Positions 43,009-54,301 of a DNA stretch of 64,000 nt are shown here, one piece after another. The stretch is taken from assembly GCF_024323335.1 (NCBI RefSeq), contig NC_066581.1:350180409-350244408 (forward strand). The letters are read 5' to 3'. The position numbers and the translations under genes were made by a program. Numbering within the stretch: the first letter of the stretch is position 1; each line of letters begins with the position of its first letter. The notes under the pieces were generated by a model. It ran no database searches. It was not told the DNA's origin and saw nothing but the letters and a program-made list of their open reading frames with translations. Source of the stretch: Lathyrus oleraceus. Lineage: Eukaryota > Streptophyta > Magnoliopsida > Fabales > Fabaceae.

Positions 43009-46000
43009 TGTAGCGGAAAATTCATGATCATGAAGCTATTAACAAGCTAGAGATCAATTAACAAGAGTCGCCATCGCGCTTTTATTGTTTCCAAGGGAAA
43101 AGGGAAAAAGTACGAACAAAACCCAAAAAGTAAGAAGTTTTCAAATAAAAACTAATAAAAGTCAGAGATCACAGGTAAGGGGGTTGGTTACACAGAGGGA
43201 AGGTGTAAGCACCCAAAAGTGTCCTAGGTACTCATAGGGAGCTCTTTTTGGATGCATATGTATTTTGTACAAAGTGATGTTTACAAACAAATAGAATGGG
43301 GGGATGAGAAAAGAATTCATTAATTATATTTTTGTGTTTGACAAGACCTTTGGTCTTGTGCCTACGTACCAACATAAAAATGAGGGATCAAAACCTCGTA
43401 GTTCGTGATACAAATTTCAAAATGGATGTATTTCTTTTAACAAAATTTAAGTTTGAAAGGCACAAAGGCTTAAAATGGTTTGAATGAGTTAGTTCTTTTT
43501 TTTTTGGCTTTTTTGAAAGTTTAAGTCTAGTATAGTTAAGTTTATTTACAAGTTTGATTAAGAAAATAAGTCTGAAAATGCAATGGCATAAGGTCAAAGT
43601 TTCTATCTTTTTGCAAAAGTGGTCAAAGTTTAGAACAAAAATAGTTCACACAAAGAAGATTTTTGAAAACGGAGGGAGAGATTTTGAAATTAAAGAAATG
43701 TGGAGAAGATGAAGGGAATATCCTATGTACAAAATTTAAAAGTTCAGAGTTGAAAAGATCTGACCAAATGGATAGCAATCCACTAGACAAAAATGTCAAT
43801 AGAAACCCATAATTCCCTTGGACTTTTAGAATCAAGCAACACACAAATGCACAATTATATTCTCTTGAAGAGCAAGGCATCAAATAAAGATGGCCTCATC
43901 CAAGCTTATCTATTCCATGATCTGCTTCAAAAATAGTCCATGTAACAGATGAATTCCACAAGTCACAGGTTCAAAATAACATTTTCACAATGATCATGTT
44001 GCAGATGAATCCTAGAGAGGTCTTCAAAGATGTATCAGATGATGTTCAAATTGCAAGCACTTGGTTCTTCAACAAGTTGGCATTGGCCAAACCCATTAAC
44101 ATAGGAAGGTTGCCTAGATTCTAAGTCCATTTGCCCAAGATCAAGCCAACAGTCCACTAAAAAGTTTTTTTTTAAAGTTTTTGTTATTATTATGTACATT
44201 AATGGTCAAAGACCACACAAGCAAGCAAAGTATTCACAAACAAAATATATGACACAATATGGTCCAAATTGACAAAGTGAAAATTACATTAACATAAACA
44301 ATTAGGATGATATGAGCAATGGAAAATGAAATAAAGTGCTAAAAGTAAATTGCATTAAAGTAAAAGCTTGAAATTTAAAGTCAATAGTTAGTAGGTTAGA
44401 GGTTAGTTTTGTTTTGCTTTTGCTTTTGCTTTTCAAGACATTCTTTGGAGAACACTCAACCCACTTATCACAAGCATGGATCCTTGAACCAAAACATCTT
44501 CTAAAGGAAGGAAAGAAGGCCAAGTCTCCACACAATATCATGAAAGAGGGGAGACTTACAATCTCACTAACTAGAATGCTTATGCCTTTTATGTCACAAA
44601 TTTAGCGCTATGTTAAGCAATCGTAATTGGACTTATATAAAAGTCACAACTATTTGAGGCCGGGCAATAGAATTTTGGTGTTAATGCATGTTAGAGACAT
44701 AGTATAATGGACTATTCTCATAAAACATACCACGCACAAAAAAGAATATGCAAAAGGTGTGGCCTAATCTCACATTAGGACTTTGAGATGTCATAGGCCA
44801 AATGGAATGAATGAATTGAGAAGAGGAATGAGATGAAGTGGGAAAGGGATGAATGAAATCACAAATTGGTCAAAGGAGGACTTTTATTAAATTAATATCA
44901 TTCATTCATTTTGGGAGATGGAATGTACATTCCATCAATCCCCTAAATCAAATGATATTAACTTGACAAAGTCAAATCAACCTTGACCAAGGCCCAACAA
45001 CAATAAGCAAACCCAAACTAGTCAATACAAATGGTCAACAAAATTTAATTGACATTTATTCAATTAAAAATAATAGAGTAATGCATTTAAATCAAATATG
45101 TTTTGTCCAATTCCTAAAATCTCATCAAAACACCAAAGAAATGGCCATGCGATTTATCATAGGTCAAACAAGGTCAAAGGACCTTGGAGAAAAAATTTCA
45201 TAATTTTTGGACATTTAAAAATATTTTTAAACATATAAAAACAAATGAAAAATCAATTAATTCATGAAAAATATTAATAATGATCCAAAAAATAATTTTA
45301 ATTCAGAATATGAAAGAGAAAAATATTTGATTTTTTTTTGGTGAAAGTCCCATATTTTTTGGATCAATATTGAATTTAATATGAATTATTGAAAATAATG
45401 CAAATAAAATAGAAATTCAGAAAATCAAAAATACGTGGACCATCTGATCTCCCTCATTAATTGAGGTGGCAGATCAGATGGTCCCTAGCGCGCATTCCAC
45501 ATGGACTTGAGTTAACAGCGCTGCAGCTTTGGTAATTAAAACCAACGATCAAGATTAAAACGTAATGGATGGATCATGTGGTTCAGAGTCTTGCCAACTC
45601 ATCCCCGGAGCCAGAGCTCCGGTCATCTTCTTCGGTGGACCTCACCGGACTGGTCCACCATGAACCATCACCAAAATGAAAAACAAGGACACGATCTTAA
45701 AGAAAAAATGGCACTGAGCTCGAATCTGACCTCCATTCACTCCAACTCCAAGTATATTGAGAGATAGATGGAGTTGAAATTTGAGGTACATGAACTGAGT
45801 TGCTTCGATTTGACCTCAAAGCAACTCAAACTTCTTGCCTACATTGGTAGGACTTCAGACATCCAAAGAATCAATATAATTGAGCAAGAATTTGAGAGAA
45901 TCGAAAAGTTCAAAATTTCTGAAAAATACATTCAATGGAGGTCTGGATTCAATTAATCTTGATCTTGCTTGTGCTTGATCTCACTCCACTTGCTTGCAGG

Positions 46001-47703
46001 AGAAGGATTGAATGGTTAAGAAGTTATGGATTCCTGGAGAATTGAATTCCAAAACAGTGGAAATTCAAGCTCAAATTCAAGAGAATTTTTCAGGCTTATC
46101 CTTTGAGAAGTGAGGGTTTGAAATGGGGGATCAAAGCTGGCGTGATTGTGTGTAAATTTCTGAGCAATTGATGCTCTATTTATAGCTGGAATGGTTGATA
46201 ATTGCACACTTTAATTCACTTTCCAATTTTGGAAAATGGTGATGCAATGGTGCATGGGCGCGCATAGGCTCATGAAATTATTGCTTGAGGTCCACAAATG
46301 AATATCAGATGCTCTGAACTAAGCTTGGATTGCAAGGCAAATGTACATTGATGTTTGAAGTTTGATTCTTGCTAAGTGATGTCACTCTGTTTAAGCCATA
46401 CACGGCCTATGCATTTCTTATCCAAAATGAATGAGTTTGAGCTCTTTGGAATGGTGAGATTAAGAGGAACAACTTTCATGTTCAACACTTTTTCATTTGG
46501 AGCTTGGAACTTGGAGAAATTTGAGGTGGAAGTTTGGAAATTTTTGACATATCAAAATTTTTCTAAGTGTCAAGCCATATGTCTCAATATTCCACCTTGC
46601 TTAACTTTTTATAGGAGCTTCAAATGAGAAAAGTGTATTCATCAAAGTTGTATCTCTCTCGAAGACCTTAAAAATGGTCACCCATTTCATGTCATTTGGA
46701 TTTGAAATGATATAGTTATTCATTTTTGAAGTTTAGAAAAATCACTTGATCAATGGTATAGGTCAAAAGTGACCTATAATGTAACCTCATATCACATGCT
46801 CAAAAGAGTTGAATTAGCTCCCACTCCAAACATCAAAGTTTAAGTAGACACATTGAATTTGATTTTTCAACTTGTAAATCTTTCATCTCATAAAAAATGA
46901 GCAAGTTATGGCCTTGGGAAGTTGACTTTCAAATTAGTGTTTAGACAAAATGACCTATAATGTTTCAACATAGAAAATGATTTTCCATGCAAAAATAGCT
47001 CTAGGTCTCAACATGAAAGTTGTTTGGAATGTCATTTAGAGCATGTTTGCGCTTGGAATCATTTTCATATGGTGAAAATTGTAGGAGATAGGGTCTAGGG
47101 AGACCCAGTTTTGATTAGATGAATTCATCTGGCCAACCACCATCAACCAACTTGCTAATTTCCAATTCTCTTGACTTTCTTGGCTCATGGTATATCATAT
47201 ATGCATAATATGATGAATTTTGAAGTGTCCCTTGAGAAATTTGATCAATTGGTGAGATAGCTTACTGGAGAAGTTACTCAAGATACTCAGTCAAACTAGG
47301 GTTTCCAAGGCAAATCACCTTCAAACTCTTGAAGAAAAGTTGATCAATATAACATGTAGAGAACAATGGGACTCATGTATGATGTTCATAACCATTATTG
47401 AATCAATTCTTGGTTGTGCTCCTTGTTCATGAGGGTCTCAAACCCTAAATGTGAACTTGATGAATCAATGAGATCATGTCCTTCCTACAAAAGAGTTAGA
47501 CAAATGCAAAGACATATTTTTGATATTTTGGTTAGTAAAATGATAATATACAAGTATATATTTTAATCACAAAGTTCTTGGTGATCTCTCCCAAAACAAA
47601 CCCAATGAAAGAGGGGTAAAGAGGATGCCAAGACATGATCCCAATGCTTATGCTTATGATGGAATTGCATGAGGGATCTTAGGTTCAAAATTGGGGTCTT
47701 ACA
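43009..47703 (-). repeat. Ogre-2 5' LTR (4695 bp)
   Basis: It starts TGTAAGACCCCAATTTTG on the minus strand at 47703 and ends TTTTCCGCTACA at 43009. It is the full-length version; the 3' LTR lacks 44596-44948. It contains the TATA box at 46173-46186 and hairpins at 43341-43359 and 43223-43238. ORFs in it (for example 45576-45956) have no recognisable domains. Confidence 0.95.
46173..46186 (-). promoter_or_regulatory. LTR TATA box, Ogre-2 5' LTR
   Basis: The minus strand reads GCTATAAATAGAGC, about 1.52 kb from the LTR start. This is the copy that would drive genomic RNA of Ogre-2. It is conserved in all three long LTRs. Confidence 0.65.
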
Positions 47704-47708
47704 GGAGA
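47704..47708. other. Target-site duplication GGAGA, right copy
   Basis: Partner of 11825-11829. Ogre-1 3' UTR resumes directly after it (CAAAGACTCTGGGG). Confidence 0.9.
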
Positions 47709-50198
47709 CAAAGACTCTGGGGTAAAAGGGGTTATGCGTAGGCCAGGCTACGACTCACAACTGCCGGGGGACTCGAGGACATCCATATAAAATGGAGAGA
47801 CGCAGCCAGGGAACAAACAACATCTGCAGGGGCATGACTAAGTCAGGATAAAACTGTGGTACTCGAATCATGCAGGGGAAAAGCGATTTCACCAAGGAAA
47901 TACGCACTCGACTCAACTGGGGAAGATAAACTTCAACACAGGAGGAGCAGAAATCTATTTCCACTACCTGTTACTGGGTAGAAGATAATAAAGATCTGAC
48001 AGAGGGAACATCCATCATCGATTAGGATGAACATATCAAGGATGACTCGCTGAGGAAAGCCATGAGGGAATATTCATTACCGGTTACTGGGTAAGAATAA
48101 CCTTGCTGGGGAAAACTAAAGAAACTAGGATTTACAACTACGAGTTACTGGGCAGAAGACCAAGGGTGAGAGTATCAGTCACCGGTTAGGATGAACATAT
48201 CAAGGATAAACTCGACAAGGAAGAAAAACCGTCATCAATTAAGATGAACATATCAAGGATAGACTTGCATGGGATTACCAAGGAGGATACCCTTCATCGG
48301 TTAGGATGAACATATCAAGGATATACCAACTGAACAAAAAGGGATTACATCTATCGACTGCTGGATAGAAGACCAACGGAGAGAGAAATCCTTCACCGGT
48401 TAGGATGAACATATCAAGGATAGACTCTGCGAGGAGGAAAATAGGATTTACGACTACCGGTTACTGGGTAGAAAACCAACCAAAGAGAAGACTCGTCATC
48501 GGTTAGGATGAACATATCAAGGATCAACTCTGAAATAGGGGACAAAGTAGGATTTACAACTACCGGTTACTGGGTAGAAAACCAACCAAATAGAAGACCC
48601 GTCATCGGTTAGGATGAACATATCAAGGATCAACTATGATGAGGAGCCAAAATAGGGATTACATCTATCAGTTACTGGATAGAATACCATAGAAGAGAAA
48701 ATCTATCACCGGTTAGGATGAACATATCAAGGATATACTTCCTGGGGAATAGATCCCCTAGGGCAATTGGGCAAGAAGTAACAACCTGCAAACTAAGAAG
48801 AATATTACCAATTACTGGGTAATAGACTCTCAGGGGATCAAAGCATCTATCTAGGTAAGAGCTAGAAAGAAAACGGTCAATCAAGACTCAACTCAATGAG
48901 GACATAAGTCAGGGGGATTAATTCCATCCAGATAATCAACTGGGGAGGAAACTGAAATAATAATCACCCACGAGAAAACAAACTCAGTGGGGAAAAGGAG
49001 AAAGGTTAAAGTCTTTCTGCTTAAGGGGCTGACACTCTACAATTGAAGGAGCACAGACACCATATTTGGTATAGGGATGAAATACCGCCATAACAGAGAA
49101 TAAGAATCTCAAACAAATCAAATATGAAGATGCAGGATATGCAATTATGAAATTATATGAATGTATATGTATATGTATATGTATATATGATGATTATGCT
49201 GACAAAACAATCACAAAGGATACAAAGGTGTCACAAATAATTTGAACCATCGGTACAATCCTCGGTCAATCCACAAAATATGGAGACAACTACTGGAGAA
49301 CGAAGAGATCAACACCCCATAGGTTCAACCCTAGCTTGGAAAGGAGGAGATCTGCTGAGGATAGAACATATAAACTCTGTGGGAAATTTTATGTCAACAC
49401 CATAAAAATGGGAGACAATCCTACAGAGAATGATCATAACAAAAGCTGCTCAGAAACCAGGAGGAAACTCTGACTGGGAGCGAGTTAAATGACGATTGGT
49501 GGGGAAACCAATGCGATCTACTGGGGAAGATCAACCATCTCTGAAGATCAACCTTTTCGAGAAAATACCAACTCCACTGGGGAAGGCCGAAACTCTGTTG
49601 GGAACAACAACACGCCGCAGGGTAGCTGAATCAACCATCTCAGCTAGGGACAAGGAAAGAAATTCCACTGAGGATCAAACACTCTGCCGAGGAGTTGAAT
49701 CAACACAAATGTCTAGGGATACCCGAAGGCTTAACTGCTTGGGGAACCTCCGATGTTTCGCACTTAAGGACTTGCTATCCATCGAAATACTGTTGATATT
49801 CATTTTAATTGCTTTGAAAAATTCTAACTTTTAAGAAAAAAAGTGATTTTTTGATAAAAATTTTAATTTCAAAATGATCATAATAAAATTTTAAAACTAT
49901 TGGCTGAAATAAATAAGAGTAGAAACAATTGGATAAAAGCTCAACTTTATTTAATGGAATGGTAGTCTGTAAATGACAAGACTCCATAGATTTTTACAAA
50001 GTTGAAAATGGTATTTTACATGGAAAAAGGGTTACATTGAATACAAATGATCCTTAACCCTTCTACCAACTCTCGATATCCACTGTGCTCTTGACAGTTG
50101 TTGGGGACGAACTGATGTCAACCCTTGTGCTCAAACAAGCCTTCAAAACACTGAATATCAGCAGAATGCAGTTACTTGCCATAGTCCCTAATTTTTTC
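47709..50198 (-). other. Ogre-1 3' UTR, main part
   Basis: Non-coding, collinear with 16380-19073 of Ogre-2. It holds the 105-bp array (48010-48740), a (TATATG) microsatellite at about 49157-49188 and conserved GGGGAA-rich phrases. No coding features. Confidence 0.8.
48010..48740. repeat. Ogre-1 3' UTR tandem array, about 104-bp period
   Basis: GAACATATCAAGGAT occurs at about 48029, 48193, 48246, 48308, 48407, 48510, 48616 and 48720. The last four intervals are 99, 103, 106 and 104 bp. It has two fewer units than the Ogre-2 array. Confidence 0.88.
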
Positions 50199-50346
50199 AT
50201 AAGTTTACCCAAGGTGTGGTACTCAACTTATCGGGAAATTCTTTCTGTTTTATGTCTCTAATTTTTGCCTGGATCTCCCTTTCGGGTTTTTAATCCACCG
50301 AGACGCTCTTTTTTGCCTAAGCCGCCCTTTCGGGTTTTCAACTTAG
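50199..50346 (-). other. Three-stem-loop block after integrase, Ogre-1
   Basis: Minus-strand units: CTAAG/CTTAG (50346-50317) with inner CCC-GAAA-GGG; TGGATT/GATCCA (50297-50269); and ATAAGTT/AACTTAT (50231-50199). Confidence 0.6.
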
Positions 50347-50366
50347 CGAGTTGTTCTTTTATCCTT

Positions 50367-53300
50367 TTAGGCGAAGTATTTCTTGACTTCATCTGCGTTC
50401 ACAGGACGAGTGAACTCTTCACCATCCATAGTTGTAAGAATCAATGCACCGCCTGAAAAAGCTCTCTTAACAACATATGGGCCTTCATAATTAGGAGTCC
50501 ATTTTCCTCTGGAATCTGGCTTAAACGTCAAAATTTTCTTGAGCACAAGGTCACCTTCTCTGAACACTCGAGGTCTGACCTTCTTATCAAAAGCTTTCTT
50601 CATCCTTTACTGATATAACTGACCATGAAACATGGCAGTTAATCTCTTCTCTTCAATCAAATTCAACTGATCAAACCTGGTCTGACACCATTCAGCCTCA
50701 TTCAACTTGGCTTCCATGAGCACACGTAATGAAGGAATCTCAACCTCTACGGGGAGCATTGCTTCCATACCTTAAACAAGAGAGAAAGGGGTTGCCCCTG
50801 TTGAAGTGCAGATGGATGTACGATACCCATGCAAAGCAAATGGGAGTATCTCATGCCAATCCTTGTATGTGACAATCATCTTCTGATTAATCTTCTTAAT
50901 ATTCTTGTTTGCAGCTTCAACAACCCCATTCATCTTGGGTCTATAAGGGGAAGAATTATGATGTGCAATCTTGAACTCGCTACACAGCTCTTTCATCATC
51001 TTGTTGTTCAAGTTAGATCCATTATCAGTAATGATCTTGTCTGGAACACCATAACGGCATATGAGTTGATTCTTAATAAACTTCACAACCACCTGCCTGG
51101 TCACGTTCGCATACGATGCCGCTTCAACCCACTTGGTGAAGTAATCAGCATAGATTTGACTTATAGGGAGAAGACTTATGGTGTGCAATCTTGAAACCTT
51201 TGCAAAGAGCTTCCCCCATACTGTTATTCAAGTTCGATCCATTATCAGTAATGATCTTGCATGGCACACCATAACGGCATATGATCTGATTCTTGATAAA
51301 CCTTACAACAATTTGCTTGGTCACATTTGCATACGATGCTGCTTCAACCCATTTTGTGAAGTAGTCAATTGCCACTAAAATAAAATGATGTCCATTTGAA
51401 GCTTTGGGCTCAATCATCCCAATCATATCAATTCCCCACATGGAGAAGGGCCATGGGGAAGAGATAACATTCAATAGTATCGGAGGAACATGAATCTTAT
51501 CATCATAGATTTGACACTTGTGGTACTTCTTGACAAATTTGCAACAGTCAGATTCCATTGTCAGCCAATAGTAACCTGCTCGCAACATCTTCTTCGCCAT
51601 TGCATGTCCATTGGAATGAGTATCAAAGGAACCTTCATGCACTTCGGTCATCAACAAGTCTGCTTCGTGTCTATCCACGCATCTGAGCAAAACCATGTCG
51701 AAGTTTATCTTGTACAGTATATCACCATTCAAGTAGAAGTTTCCGGCTAATCTTCTCAAAGTCTTCTTATCTTTCAAGGATGCCCAAGGAGGGTAAATCT
51801 GACTTTGGAGGAAACATTTGATGTCGTAATACCACAGTTTCTCGTCTTTGATCTCTTCGACTACAAACACATGAGCTGGCCTATCAATATGCATCATAGA
51901 CAAATTGAGAACTTCATTCCAATACTTTACTACAATCATTGATGCCAACGTTGCAAGAGCGTCTGCCATCCAGTTTTCATCTCGAGGGATATGATGAAAC
52001 TCAACCTTTGTAAGGAAAGTTGAAATCCTTCTCGCATAATCTCTATATGGTATTAAACCGGGTTATATGTCTCCCATTCTCCTTTGATTTGATTCACAAC
52101 CAAATCTGAATCACCGAAGACATCCAAATACTTGATTCTGAGATTCATGGCCTCTTCAAGCCCCATAATGCAAGCTTCATATTCTTCCATGTTGTTTGTG
52201 CACTTGAAAGTCAACCTAGATGTAAATGGTAGATGCGTGCCTTGAGAAGTAATAATCACTGCCCCAATTCCATTTCCATATTGATTAACAACTCCATCAA
52301 ATACCATGCCCCAACGGGAACCAGGTTCTAGCCCTTCTTCTAGCAATGGTTCATCACAATCTTTCATTTTCAAGTACAAAATCTCTTCATCAGGGAAATC
52401 ATACTGCACTGACTGATAATCTTCAATTGGTTGGTGAGCCAAATGGTCAGCCAAAATACTACCTTTGATCGCTTTCTGAGATCGGTATTCGATATCATAC
52501 TCGGATAACAACATCTGCCAATGGGCAATTCTCCCGGTTAAAGAAGGCTTCTCAAATATATACTTGATTGGATCCATTTTGGATATCAACCAAGTGGTAT
52601 GATTCAACATATACTTACGCAGACACTTAACAGCCCAAGCCAATCCGCAACAAGTCTTATCAGGCATTGAATACCGAGTCTCACAGTCGGTGAACTTCTT
52701 ACTGAGGTAGTAAATTGCAAATTATTTCTTTCCAGTCTCATCTTGTTGACCAAGAACACAACCCATACTATCTTCTAGCACAGTCAAATACATGATCAAC
52801 GGTCTTCCTTCCACAGGTGGAGACAAAATCAGAGGCTCAAGTAGATACTCCTTAATACTGTCAAAAGCTTTTTGGAAGTCTTCGGTCCAATCACAAGACT
52901 GATCTTTCCGAAGAAGTTTGAATATAGGTGCACATGTGGTAGTCATATGGGAAATGAATCTGGAAATATAATTCAAGCGGCTGAGAAAACCTCTAACTTG
53001 CTTCTCAGTTTTGGGCGCAGGCATCTCTTGTATTGCTTTGACCTTAGCAGGATCAACTTCAATACCCTTCTCGCTGACAATAAAGCCTAACAACTTACCA
53101 GAACGGACACCAAAATTACACTTATTGGGATTCAAGCGGAGTTTATACTTCCTCAAACGCTGGAATAGCTTCAATAAATGCTCAACATGTTCCTCTTCAT
53201 CAATTGATTTGGAAATTATGTCATCGACATAAACTTCAATCTCTTTATGCATCCTATCATGAAAAAGAGTGGTCATTGCTCTCTGGTAAGTTGCACCAGC

Positions 53301-54048
53301 ATTCTTTAGACCGAAAGGCATCACTCTATAATAGAATGTTTCCCAGGTGTAATGAATATGGTCTTCTTCATATCTTCGGGTGCCATTTTGATCTGATTAT
53401 ATCCGGAAAATCCATCCATAAATTAAAAGACTTTGAATTTAGTAGTCTTGTCTACCAACATATCAATGTGTGGCAAAGGGAAATCATCTTTCAGACTGGC
53501 TTTATTCAAATCTCTATAGTCAACACACATGCAGACTTTTCCATCTTTCTTCGGTACAGGCACAATATTGGCCATCCATTGCGGATACTCTACGGTCATA
53601 AGGAAACCGACATCAATCTGCTTTTGCACTTCCTCTTTGATCTTCACAGCCATATCAGGATGCGTTCTTCTCAATTTCTGCTTGACTGGCGAGCATTCTG
53701 GCTTCAATGGCAATGTATGCTTCACAATCTCAGAATCCAACCCAGACATATCTTGATAGGACCAAGCAAATACATCTGAATACTCTCGGAGAAGATCAAT
53801 CAACCCCTTCTTGACATCTGGACACAGTCGTGACCCAACCTTGACTTCCTTCACATCACCTCCGGAGCCCAAGTTGACTAGCTCAATCTGCTCTTCAAAC
53901 GGCTGAATAACCTTTTTCATCTTGCTCAAGAAGTCGAGTCAATTCTTCACTCACTTCTACATCACTTTCCTCCTCGGCCTCAAACACAGGGAATTCAAAA
54001 TTTGGAGAAGGAGAAGGATCATTGTATTCAACGGGGTTAGAAACCAAC
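50367..54048 (-). pseudogene. Ogre-1 reverse transcriptase/RNase H/archaeal-type RNase H/integrase with duplicated integrase core
   Basis: Domain order is as in Ogre-2. The reverse transcriptase keeps YVDD at 53220-53231. RNase H and archaeal-type RNase H (NNMEEYEACIMGLEEA, FGDSDLVV) follow, then the integrase zinc finger (HEGSFDTHSN and YHKCQIY, one ligand cysteine now tyrosine). The integrase core segment from DYFTKWVEAASY to SSPY is present twice, at about 51150-51375 and again at 50935-51150, in two diverged versions. A 1-base insertion near 53912 and a 1-base deletion near 53345 shift the frame, and several stops are present. The integrase C-terminus ends KKYFA at 50367. Confidence 0.9.
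50935..51375 (-). repeat. Duplicated integrase core segment in Ogre-1
   Basis: Two copies of about 215 bp lie head to tail, joined at about 51150. Each encodes WVEAASYANVT, then IKNQ.ICRYGVP, then IITDNGSNLNN, then FKIAHH. They differ at many bases (for example GTGCCAGAC against GTGCCATGC after CGGTATGG), so the second is not a simple recent duplicate of the first. Confidence 0.85.
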
Positions 54049-54301
54049 CTGCATAATGATTTGATATTTTGATTTTAGAGAAGTGGATTTGTGACCAAAT
54101 ATTATGCATATGGACAATTATATTGTTTATTTATGTTTTTTGTGATTACCATTTTCAGAATAAAGCAAAAAGTAAAAACAAACATCAAAGATGTGGATGA
54201 ATAGAATTAATTTTATTGGTGATCAATTTAAAATGCCCAAACAAGGTTCACTTCTCCCTTAGGCATAGAAGAAGGATTTTTAAAAATATAAAAGCAATTA
54301 C
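54049..54301 (-). other. Ogre-1 intron between protease and reverse transcriptase (253 nt)
   Basis: On the minus strand the donor is CTAA|GTAATT and the acceptor is TTATGCAG|GTTGG, identical to Ogre-2 in sites and length. Splicing leaves the frame open. Confidence 0.8.

Larger units (their letters stand above)
11830..47703 (-). mobile_element. Ogre-2, full-length Ogre element interrupted by Ogre-3
   Basis: Both LTRs (43009-47703 and 11830-16126), primer site, leader, ORF1, gag-protease, intron, reverse transcriptase/RNase H/integrase, 3' UTR repeats and polypurine tract are present. The span is 35,874 bp; subtracting Ogre-3 and one target duplication leaves 21,752 bp, in the usual 20-25 kb range of legume Ogre elements. 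It is flanked by GGAGA on both sides. Stops in ORF1 and pol, and a YVND reverse transcriptase, make it non-autonomous now. Confidence 0.95.

Noticed and set aside
45576..45956. Open frames inside the long LTRs (also 14167-14436 and 7842-8126)
   Set aside because: They have no domain, and the same stretch in the other LTR copies has stops or shifts; no support for coding.
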